From contig JAQBWN010000003.1 of the NCBI GenBank assembly GCA_027624555.1, positions 1 through 50,163 on the forward strand: a stretch of DNA of 50,163 bases, written 5' to 3'. Numbering within the stretch: the stretch's first letter is position 1; the number at the start of each line of letters is the position of its first letter. The stretch comes from a bacterium (GTDB lineage Bacteria > Patescibacteriota > Andersenbacteria > UBA10190). This document shows, piece after piece, positions 7,971 through 14,196 of the stretch. The notes beneath the pieces were generated by a model. That model was not told the DNA's origin. It made no database searches and was given only the letters and a program-made list of their open reading frames with translations. The position numbers and the translations under genes are program-made.

Positions 7971-8705
7971 TTATATAGTGCAACGAACTTCTAATGCTTT
8001 CAGAGCGCTTTCATCAACCCACACTGCGTGTGCTTCAACAATATCTTTTGGAATAACGGTAGATGCATTGCGAACGCGAATAGTTGGAATATTTGCAACA
8101 ACCTTTGCAAGGCTACGATTAGCATCGCTTACAACAATTAACACTGATCGCAAATCTTTCACGTGTTTTGCCATTTCTTTAGTTTTTGTAGGAAGAGCTT
8201 CAGATAATTGCAATACAGATAAAGAGTTGTTATGCACATGCATTGCAAATGCACCAGATAGCGCGCGTCTGCGTTCCTTGAGCTGCGTTTTAGGGATGGT
8301 TGTCTTGCGACTTCGTGGGCCAAACGTAATACCACCACCTACCCAAAGTGGGGAACGAATAGAGCCATGACGTGATCTGCCAGTTCCTTTTTGCTTCCAT
8401 GGCTTGCGACCACCGCCTTGTACTTCAGATCTGCCTTTTGTATGCGCCCTACGAATACGCATGCGCTTGTGCGTTGTATGAATAGTTCGTGCAATAAGAA
8501 CTGGAAGAGCTTCCGTAAAGAATTCTGGTACAACAACCATGTCGCTAGACTTTTTTCCAAGGGTAAGAACCGCCAGCTTTTGCGCAGGCGTCGTAGCGTT
8601 TCTCCCCCTGCCCGAGGGGGAGTTAGAGGGGGTGGGAGAAGCGACACTCGTTGAAGCGGGCGCCTTTACTTTCTTTACCATTTTCTTTTTAGCAATCTTT
8701 GTCAT
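7971..8705 (-). CDS. rplD: 50S ribosomal protein L4 with repeat-derived N-terminal extension
   Basis: uL4, 244 aa against about 201 in E. coli. The conserved loop that enters the tunnel is present (RSEVQGGGRKPWKQKGTGRS, then HGSIRSPLWVGGGITFGP), as is the C-terminal DAHAVWVDESALKAL-type end. Residues ~1-45 are an extra Lys/Ser/Pro-rich segment. The codons for residues ~20-36 (SPTPSNSPSGRGR) coincide with a G/C-rich palindromic repeat whose relatives lie in intergenic DNA at ~14010-14150. The start ATG overlaps the rplC stop as ATGA. Confidence 0.95.
   Translation of the reverse strand: MTKIAKKKMVKKVKAPASTSVASPTPSNSPSGRGRNATTPAQKLAVLTLGKKSSDMVVVPEFFTEALPVLIARTIHTTHKRMRIRRAHTKGRSEVQGGGRKPWKQKGTGRSRHGSIRSPLWVGGGITFGPRSRKTTIPKTQLKERRRALSGAFAMHVHNNSLSVLQLSEALPTKTKEMAKHVKDLRSVLIVVSDANRSLAKVVANIPTIRVRNASTVIPKDIVEAHAVWVDESALKALEVRCTI
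8598..8645. repeat. Palindromic G/C-rich repeat (family B) inside rplD
   Basis: The + strand reads TCTCCCCCTGCCCGAGGGGG followed by AGTTAGAGGGGGTGGGAGAA. It contains a near-perfect hairpin CTCCCCCT...AGGGGGAG. The same architecture (C-run, short loop, G-run, TTAG, second G-run, GAGAA) recurs in the intergenic element near 14010-14060. Here it is read in frame within the rplD extension. Confidence 0.75.
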
Positions 8706-9319
8706 AGCTTATTTTTTTTCTCAATACCACGAATCTCAACAACGCTGCCTCGGCGACCCGGCACAGCTCCTTTTACTGCAACTAAATTTTGCGTAGCATC
8801 AATTTGTATAACCTCCAGATTTTTCACCGTAACTTGATCAGAACCCATTCTTCCTGCCATACGCATACCTTTCATTACATGCTGTGGAAATCGCGATCCA
8901 ATAGATCCAGGTCTGCGAAGCACGTGCTTATGTCCATGACTCTTCGGGCCACCCTTAAAATGATGACGCTTTACAACTCCGGCGTACCCTTTGCCTTTCG
9001 ATACGCCAGTCACTTCAATTGCATCACCTATTACAAATTGGTCTACACCAACCATAGATGCATCTGCAGGCATTTCTCCATGAAATTCCTTTCGAGCTGC
9101 AAATGTTTCAGTATCAATTTTTGGGGTTCGCTTCTCTCCAAGTTTCGCTCCCTCTTTTTTCGGAAGTGCAAGTTGGACAGCGGCGTACCCATCTTTTTCT
9201 ACGGTGCGGCGGATAGTAATAAAGTTAGGAAGTGCAGAAATTAAAGTAACCGGAATAACATCACCGTTAGGAGAAAATACCTGAGACATACCAACTTTTC
9301 GACCAAGTAGCGCTTTCAT
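8702..9319 (-). CDS. rplC: 50S ribosomal protein L3
   Basis: uL3, 205 aa, close to the usual 209. It starts MKALLGRKVGMSQVFSPNGD and has the conserved GKGYAGVVKRHHFKGGPKSH-type loop, RPGSIGSRFPQHVMKGMRMA, and VKGAVPGRRGSVVEIR near the end. It is the first gene of the S10-spc block here because rpsJ and tuf are separated from it by about 580 bp. A TTGCGT-17-TATCTT promoter and a leader hairpin lie upstream. Confidence 0.97.
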   Translation of the reverse strand: MKALLGRKVGMSQVFSPNGDVIPVTLISALPNFITIRRTVEKDGYAAVQLALPKKEGAKLGEKRTPKIDTETFAARKEFHGEMPADASMVGVDQFVIGDAIEVTGVSKGKGYAGVVKRHHFKGGPKSHGHKHVLRRPGSIGSRFPQHVMKGMRMAGRMGSDQVTVKNLEVIQIDATQNLVAVKGAVPGRRGSVVEIRGIEKKNKL

Positions 9320-9351
9320 GATTGTAGATTCGCATGTGTTCTTAAGTAAGT

Positions 9352-9382
9352 AAGAAATTTAACCCACGCATGGGTATTTCTT
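9352..9382 (-). promoter_or_regulatory. Inverted repeat in the rplC upstream region
   Basis: The sequence AAGAAAT-TTA-ACCCA-CGCA-TGGGT-ATTTCTT folds as a stem with a three-base bulge, 33-63 bases before the rplC ATG. If the promoter at 9383-9411 is used, the ACCCA/TGGGT part lies at the 5' end of the transcript. It could be a leader hairpin for autogenous control or an operator. The function is inferred only from position. Confidence 0.4.
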
Positions 9383-9411
9383 AAGATAGAACATCTCTCC
9401 AAAAAACGCAA
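9383..9411 (-). promoter_or_regulatory. Candidate promoter for the S10-spc operon
   Basis: On the minus strand a TTGCGT box is followed after 17 bases by TATCTT, placing the start near 9376 and giving a leader of about 57 nt for rplC. The -35 match is moderate. No stronger candidate was seen between the upstream terminator at 9515-9547 and rplC. Confidence 0.45.
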
Positions 9412-9446
9412 ATAAATACTGGGGATTATTCGCATATATTATCGTT

Positions 9447-9477
9447 GTCATCCCGGGCCACGACCCGAGATCCACGT
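9447..9477. repeat. Dispersed CCCGG...CCGAGATCCACG repeat (family C), copy 1
   Basis: The + strand reads GTCATCCCGGGCCACGACCC then GAGATCCACGT. The reverse complement of a second copy near 26170-26200 reads GTTATCCCGGCCCATGAGCC then GGGATCCACGT, so the two are clearly related and in opposite orientation. This copy is in non-coding DNA between the small peptide unit and rplC. Confidence 0.65.
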
Positions 9478-9514
9478 CCGCCCGCTGAATTGACTGGTCG
9501 ATTTGTAAAATGGA

Positions 9515-9547
9515 TAAAAAAAACCGGGATCTTGGTAGAAACCCGGC
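9515..9547 (-). terminator. Rho-independent terminator after the 35-aa ORF
   Basis: Read on the minus strand, CCGGG-TTTCTACCAAGAT-CCCGG is followed by eight T. It lies 29 bases after the stop codon of the small ORF 9576-9683 and upstream of the rplC promoter, so it closes the small transcription unit. Confidence 0.8.
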
Positions 9548-9575
9548 GTCCGACTACTGCGCTCTTTAGATTGAA

Positions 9576-9683
9576 CTAACTATAATGATTCCACCTCCAT
9601 ATATCTACCATGATTAAAACGAGCTGAAAACCCACAAGCCCTAATCCACACAACATAGGGATAATGCAACAAATTTCTAGCAT
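9576..9683 (-). CDS. Putative 35-aa hydrophobic small membrane peptide
   Basis: This ORF is too short for the supplied track. I read 35 codons from the ATG at 9683. Residues 4-28 are almost entirely hydrophobic, with a GLGLVG motif and three Cys (CC at 5-6, C12); the end is aromatic and polar (WRWNHYS). The support is contextual: a TTGACA-17-TACACT promoter (9752-9780), a ~62-nt leader, an AGAGAAGG Shine-Dalgarno-like sequence 11 bases before the ATG, and a strong terminator 29 bases after the stop. The previous gene (rpsJ) is closed by its own terminator. It resembles single-helix small membrane proteins or type I toxin peptides in form only. No homologue is recognised. Confidence 0.5.
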   Translation of the reverse strand: MLEICCIIPMLCGLGLVGFQLVLIMVDIWRWNHYS

Positions 9684-9751
9684 AGCTTTTTATGCCTTCT
9701 CTCTAATGTTTCAAGAACAAAACTGGTAAACCTATACCAGCCACTCTTTTG

Positions 9752-9780
9752 AGTGTACACCCTATGACCATTTCTGTCAA
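9752..9780 (-). promoter_or_regulatory. Promoter of the 35-aa small ORF unit
   Basis: The minus strand has a perfect TTGACA, a 17-base spacer and TACACT. The predicted start is near 9745, giving a ~62-nt leader that contains a CTGGTA/TACCAG hairpin (9723-9740) before the ORF. It lies just downstream of the rpsJ terminator. Confidence 0.7.
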
Positions 9781-9808
9781 GTGCGACTTTTATAAGCGTA
9801 CAAATACC

Positions 9809-9839
9809 AAAAAACCCCGCATATAAAGCGAGGTTTTTT
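9809..9839. terminator. Bidirectional rho-independent terminator after rpsJ
   Basis: The hairpin has AAAAAACCCCGC and GCGAGGTTTTTT arms around a short AT-rich loop, so both strands end in a T run. It closes the tuf-rpsJ transcript on the minus strand and separates it from the small ORF unit. Confidence 0.85.
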
Positions 9840-9857
9840 GTCGTAGGCCGTAGCCGT

Positions 9858-9898
9858 AAGCTAATGCAGCTAACGAAGCTATAAGCTAATGAAGCTAG
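9858..9898. repeat. Family A repeat, half copy at the 3' end of rpsJ
   Basis: The + strand reads AAGCTAATGCAGCTAACGAA then GCTATAAGCTAATGAAGCTAG. It is almost identical to the right arm of the full elements at 43330 and 45935. It ends directly at the rpsJ stop codon (minus strand). The left arm is missing or degenerate (GTAGGCCGTAGCC precedes it). Confidence 0.85.
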
Positions 9899-10245
9899 TT
9901 AGATCGTCTTCATCGAAACATCCACACCTGCAGGAAGATTCAAACTCATAAGAGTGTCTATTGTGCGAGGGGTTGATTCAATGATATCGATCAAGCGTTT
10001 GTGTACGCGGATTTCGTACTGGTCTCGTGCATTTTTATGCACAAACGTAGAACGGTTCACCGTGTACTTTTTCTTGCTCGTAGGCAACGGAGTCGGGCCG
10101 GCAACTTTTGCGCCTTCCCGCTCTACCGCTTCCATAATTTGCTTCGCAGACTGATCGATCAATTTATGATCGTACGCCTTCAGCTTGATGCGAATACGAG
10201 GTGGCACTACCTCTGGAGCTGCTTCTGATTGTACAGTATCAGACA

Positions 10246-10246
<1 letters not shown>
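9899..10246 (-). CDS. rpsJ: 30S ribosomal protein S10
   Basis: uS10, 115 aa against about 103. After a ~15-residue acidic N-terminal extension, the family core begins [20 protein letters not shown]. It continues with [17 protein letters not shown] and has the [19 protein letters not shown] block near the end. The start overlaps the tuf stop by one base (TAATG), so tuf and rpsJ are co-transcribed. Unlike the usual S10 operon, a terminator and 580 bp separate it from rplC. Confidence 0.97.
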
Positions 10247-11442
<1,196 letters not shown>

Positions 11443-11514
11443 AGCGTGTAAAAATATAAAAAATAATAAAATGCCTCACTTGGCGTTTTACCCAGCTCGT
11501 AAAAACGAACCGCC
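11443..11514 (-). promoter_or_regulatory. Attenuator-like leader of tuf
   Basis: On the minus strand AAAACGCC-AAGTGA-GGCATTTT is followed by a T-rich run (TATTATTTTTTATATTTTT), which looks like an intrinsic terminator 26 bases before the tuf ATG. Upstream, GGCGGTT (complement of 11508-11514) could pair with the AACGCC arm and so prevent the terminator. The upstream metallopeptidase gene already has its own terminator, so this one would act on the tuf transcript itself. Confidence 0.4.
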
Positions 11515-11554
11515 TCAAGGTCTGTATATTTGTAACAGATACTTGTTTAGAAGT

Positions 11555-11597
11555 CAAAAAAAGCCGAGACCTACACATATTGTGTAGTATCTCGGCT
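11555..11597 (-). terminator. Rho-independent terminator of the metallopeptidase-like gene
   Basis: Minus-strand hairpin AGCCGAGATACTACACA...TGTGTAGGTCTCGGCT followed by seven T. It lies 31 bases after the stop of 11628-12422 and isolates that gene from tuf. Confidence 0.9.
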
Positions 11598-11627
11598 GGG
11601 GTGGATTCTCGTTGATCCTGGAATGAA

Positions 11628-12422
11628 CTAATCCGGAAGGGTAAGCAGGTGATCGTAGAGATCTTTCGCGACTCGCAGAAAGTTATCTGGTTCCGCCACT
11701 ACGTACTTATCACACAGCTCGTTAGCTTTCTTGTTTTGCCCTACACGCGTATGCGTAGCAAGAAAACCAAGTATCCGTTCCGCGTTTTTTTTAACTTCTG
11801 GCTCGTGCTCTTGGAGTAATACTCCAAATTTAATTAGCCTCGCCCATTGATACACGGCGGGCAATATTTCCAGACAGCAGGGCAGGGTTGCAGCAACGCT
11901 ATAAGGAAACGTATAAAAGGATTGACGCACCTCCTGAGTACGGCTCGCAACAGTTGCCGACCCTATTTCATGAAACTTGGGCAATGCGTATTGCTGTGCA
12001 TCAAACTCCAGCGGTGCAGACAGAAATTCTGCAACATCTTGCATTAGCTTGTTTGGAACCGTCTGCAGTATTTGCAACCGTTCATGCACATACCTTTTCC
12101 AATACGTGCTCACCAATGATTGGTGCGCATGCCGTAACTCATGGATAAAAATGAACTTTTGACGAACATGTTCCTTGCTGAAGAACTTTTCAGTCAAGAC
12201 CACGTGTGCAAAAGGTGACGTAGAAAATCCGGCACTTGCTCCATTTTTATCAGAGAAACGTTTGCGAATCGTTGCACTCGCTAATGTTGCATCGTGAGCT
12301 TGAAACTGCAACCGCGGCAAATCATTTTCACTGACTGCCAGATCAATACTTGCATCAACGATGAGTTCATTTACGTCTTCCCTTCGAGAAGGCAAGGCAA
12401 TAATAGACAAATATTCACTCAT
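11628..12422 (-). CDS. Putative HExxH zinc metallopeptidase (ImmA/IrrE-like pattern)
   Basis: 264 aa without a signal peptide or membrane segment. Residues 90-101 read FIFIHELRHAHQ, an HExxH zinc motif (H94, E95, H98) in a hydrophobic helix. About 41 residues later PLEFDAQQYALP resembles the E-x-EANxFAxxLLMP segment that carries the third ligand in ImmA/IrrE-type (M78) peptidases. The assignment is based on these two patterns only; the rest is not recognised. The gene stands alone between tuf and a divergent small gene, with an AGGGAACAGG Shine-Dalgarno-like region before its ATG and a strong terminator. It has no visible HTH domain and no adjacent repressor. Confidence 0.6.
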   Translation of the reverse strand: MSEYLSIIALPSRREDVNELIVDASIDLAVSENDLPRLQFQAHDATLASATIRKRFSDKNGASAGFSTSPFAHVVLTEKFFSKEHVRQKFIFIHELRHAHQSLVSTYWKRYVHERLQILQTVPNKLMQDVAEFLSAPLEFDAQQYALPKFHEIGSATVASRTQEVRQSFYTFPYSVAATLPCCLEILPAVYQWARLIKFGVLLQEHEPEVKKNAERILGFLATHTRVGQNKKANELCDKYVVAEPDNFLRVAKDLYDHLLTLPD

Positions 12423-12478
12423 TTTCCTGTTCCCTTTTGCGATAGGTTAAAGATCAATCCAAATGTAGACTGACACTA

Positions 12479-12507
12479 TACTTACTACACTCTTGATATT
12501 TTGTCAA
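12479..12507 (-). promoter_or_regulatory. Weak candidate promoter for the metallopeptidase-like gene
   Basis: A perfect minus-strand TTGACA (12502-12507) is followed after 17 bases by TAAGTA, a poor -10. TATAGT at 12475-12480 is a better hexamer but has a 21-base spacer. It is divergent from the 12518-12546 promoter, with about 10 bases between the two -35 boxes. Confidence 0.35.
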
Positions 12508-12517
12508 TAATCATTAT

Positions 12518-12546
12518 TTGACAGTTTATTATTCATGGTTTATCAT
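12518..12546 (+). promoter_or_regulatory. Promoter of the 107-aa gene
   Basis: TTGACA, 17-base spacer, TATCAT. The expected start near 12553 gives a leader of about 50 nt with an AAAGGGG Shine-Dalgarno 8-9 bases before the ATG at 12604. Confidence 0.75.
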
Positions 12547-12603
12547 GCAATTTAGAAATTCATATCAAAACAAATTGAACATTACAATTAAAGGGGTTAT
12601 GAA

Positions 12604-12927
12604 ATGTCTCATAAATCGCATCGGTCGGGTGGTAAGATTAGCGGAAACCACACGACCCTGATTCCAACCGCAGGAATTCTCGTCGATATAGCAGTACTAG
12701 ACGAAGAGGTAACCAAAGTCCATCTGGGTCATATTAGTCCTAAGTTGTCCCCGATTCATGGCTTGGTTCGAGTGAAGTTTAAGTTTGATCTAGGAAGTCT
12801 GCTGTTACTAGTGCGTTGCAACACCTCAGCCCAAGAAATTCGTATTTATACAAACGACGTATTAAAAACTCAACACAACCTTGCAAGGTCAGCACGAGAT
12901 AACAAAATCGGTATCTCGTTCAAATAA
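12604..12927 (+). CDS. 107-aa protein, possibly DUF2103-like
   Basis: The start at 12604 is preceded by AAAGGGGTT. An overlapping ATG at 12599 opens only a short frame. The protein has a His/Ser/Gly-rich N-terminus (SHKSHRSGGKISGNHTT), then an alternating hydrophobic pattern with VTKVHLGHIS, VRVKFKFDLG and NTSAQEIRIYT. From memory, the G-HTT-I...V-KI-G-I...Q-I-YT pattern resembles DUF2103, described as a predicted metal-binding family. I cannot verify this. It has its own promoter, leader and terminator and is divergent from the metallopeptidase-like gene. Confidence 0.6.
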   Translation: MSHKSHRSGGKISGNHTTLIPTAGILVDIAVLDEEVTKVHLGHISPKLSPIHGLVRVKFKFDLGSLLLLVRCNTSAQEIRIYTNDVLKTQHNLARSARDNKIGISFK

Positions 12928-12953
12928 AAGAAGCTACTCAAAAACCAACATTT

Positions 12954-12997
12954 ACTCCTGAAGCAACCACAATGGTTTGTATAGGGAGTTTTTATTT
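12954..12997 (+). terminator. Rho-independent terminator of the 107-aa gene
   Basis: ACTCC...AACCA-CAA-TGGTT...GGGAGT forms a two-part stem followed by TTTTATTTT. It also lies at the end of the convergent coiled-coil gene. Confidence 0.75.
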
Positions 12998-13016
12998 TAC
13001 CAAAAAACCAATCCAG

Positions 13017-13487
13017 CTACCGCGCTTTTTCCAGTTTTGTTATTCTCTCACCATGGTTATATACTTCAAATTCCAAGTTCTTAACTTTGCGCAACTCAGT
13101 CGTGAGAGAGCTTACTGAATCGGTATTAACTTCAATTTTCTTTTCTAGCCGCTCATTCGTTTCCCGCTGTTCTTTTCGAAATTCATCAAACTCGTATCTG
13201 AGTCCACCAACGTTTTTTTCGATACCGCTAACTTGTTCTCGCAGACCACCAACTTGTTTCTCAAGTCCATTAGCTTGTACCTGTAAACCACCAACTTGTT
13301 TTTCTAGTCCACCAACCCGTTTTGTTAAGCCCCCAACTTGTGTTTTAACACCTTTTATTTCCTTCTTCTGCTCCTGCAACTCTTTAAACATTTTACCAAA
13401 AAAATCTTTGATCATTTCCATGCCTTCAGTCCATTGAGATTGGGTTACGAACGAGTCAGTTGCAGAAGTTTTTTTATTCTTTGCCAT
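13017..13487 (-). CDS. Coiled-coil protein with VGGL heptad repeats
   Basis: 156 aa from the ATG at 13487 (MAKNKKTSATDS); the track's start is an upstream TTG. After a short helical lead (MIKDFFGKMFKELQEQ), residues ~50-100 consist of seven heptads of the type VGGLEKQ, encoded by 21-base tandem DNA repeats. A non-repetitive coiled coil follows (EFRKEQRETNERLEKKIEV), and the end is YNHGERITKLEKAR. No membrane segment or signal is seen. A second protein of this design is at 40787-41149. The role is unknown. A TATACT box ends 8 bases before the ATG, so the mRNA may be leaderless. Confidence 0.75.
   Translation of the reverse strand: MAKNKKTSATDSFVTQSQWTEGMEMIKDFFGKMFKELQEQKKEIKGVKTQVGGLTKRVGGLEKQVGGLQVQANGLEKQVGGLREQVSGIEKNVGGLRYEFDEFRKEQRETNERLEKKIEVNTDSVSSLTTELRKVKNLEFEVYNHGERITKLEKAR
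13196..13342. repeat. 21-base tandem repeats encoding VGGLxxQ heptads
   Basis: Seven degenerate 21-base units related to CCACCAACTTGTTTTTCTAGT (+ strand). They encode the heptads of the coiled-coil protein 13017-13487. Unit number may vary between strains by slippage. Confidence 0.8.
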
Positions 13488-13525
13488 GTACAAAAAGTAT
13501 ACTTCTTTTTTCAGAGGCTCGCACT

Positions 13526-13972
13526 TTAATCCTGCAAATCTGGCGCAAGGTCTCCTTTTAGTGGTTCAAAACGGATACGAGAATCGTGAGCAGCTTCGGG
13601 ATTTTCTGAAATTTTGGGAGTAAATAACATATCATCATCTAACGATACTGTTACATCATCTAGTGCTTCCTCTTCTTCTAATTCTTGTTTCAGTGCATAC
13701 GCAAGCGCAATGTCGCGATTTATTCTATCTAGCACATCGTCTTGCAATGAAATATCTATATGTTTTCGAATGGCGCGAGATACTGATTCTGCTTGCGGAA
13801 GTGTTAACTGCTGTTCTTGCGACTTTACTTGCTGCCCTTCAAATGCTTCTTTAGAAGCGAGCACAAACTGATTTCCATCTTCGTCGGTAAACGAAAACGT
13901 TCCGCCTAAATCTTGTAATACATGCAAAATTGGTTGGAGTGTTTCTTTCAGTGGTTTTTGTTCGTGGTGCAT
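13526..13972 (-). CDS. Acidic hypothetical protein, 148 aa
   Basis: The product is not recognised. Residues ~23-44 (GGTFSFTDEDGNQFVLASKE) look like a short beta-hairpin module of the kind found at the start of small antitoxin-like or helix-rich CPR proteins. The rest is predicted mainly helical and very acidic (QELEEEEALDDVTVSLDDD). There is no signal peptide or membrane segment. The promoter TTGCGC-17-TATTTT ends 6 bases before the ATG, so translation is probably leaderless. The coiled-coil gene follows after 38 bases on the same strand. Confidence 0.7.
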   Translation of the reverse strand: MHHEQKPLKETLQPILHVLQDLGGTFSFTDEDGNQFVLASKEAFEGQQVKSQEQQLTLPQAESVSRAIRKHIDISLQDDVLDRINRDIALAYALKQELEEEEALDDVTVSLDDDMLFTPKISENPEAAHDSRIRFEPLKGDLAPDLQD

Positions 13973-14007
13973 GTATTAAAAATATATCGAGAAATAAAAA
14001 TGCGCAA
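13973..14007 (-). promoter_or_regulatory. Promoter of the acidic hypothetical gene (leaderless type)
   Basis: TTGCGC (14002-14007), 17-base spacer, TATTTT (13979-13984). Only 6 bases separate the -10 box from the ATG at 13972. Confidence 0.55.
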
Positions 14008-14148
14008 ACGTTTTCCCCTCTTTACGAAGGAGGGGTTAGGGGAGGTTAGGTGAGAACGCGAACGCGCTTCTCCCACACCAGCCCTCACCCACCCGCCTGT
14101 TGGCGAGGTGCCCTCTCCCCCATATGGGTAGAGGGGAGCGACGTTTCA
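14006..14148. repeat. MITE-like inverted element of family B repeats
   Basis: The ends are CAAACGTTTTCCCCTCTTTAC and, inverted, GGGTAGAGGGGAGCGACGTTTC, which match imperfectly as terminal inverted repeats. The left half contains CCCCTC...GAGGGGTTAGGGGAGG. The right half contains the same type of block in reverse (CCCTCACCC...GCCCTCTCCCCC). The block also occurs inside rplD. There is no ORF, and it lies in the fusA 3' intergenic region. Confidence 0.65.
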
Positions 14149-14152
14149 CCAA

Positions 14153-14196
14153 AAGCTAATGAAGCTAAGGCAGCTAACGAAGCTAGTGAAGCTAAT
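14153..14196. repeat. Family A repeat, half copy at the 3' end of fusA
   Basis: The + strand reads AAGCTAATGAAGCTAAGGCA then GCTAACGAAGCTAGTGAAGC. These are the 9-base units of family A, in right-arm orientation, ending at the fusA stop codon (14197-14199). Confidence 0.85.

Noticed and set aside
8339-8647. 102-aa minus-strand ORF overlapping rplD in another frame
   Set aside because: It reads the family B repeat in a different frame and overlaps the conserved L4 core; L4 is the real product.
13196-13342. CRISPR-like periodic repeats
   Set aside because: The 21-base units are contiguous, without spacers, and encode heptads of a coiled coil.
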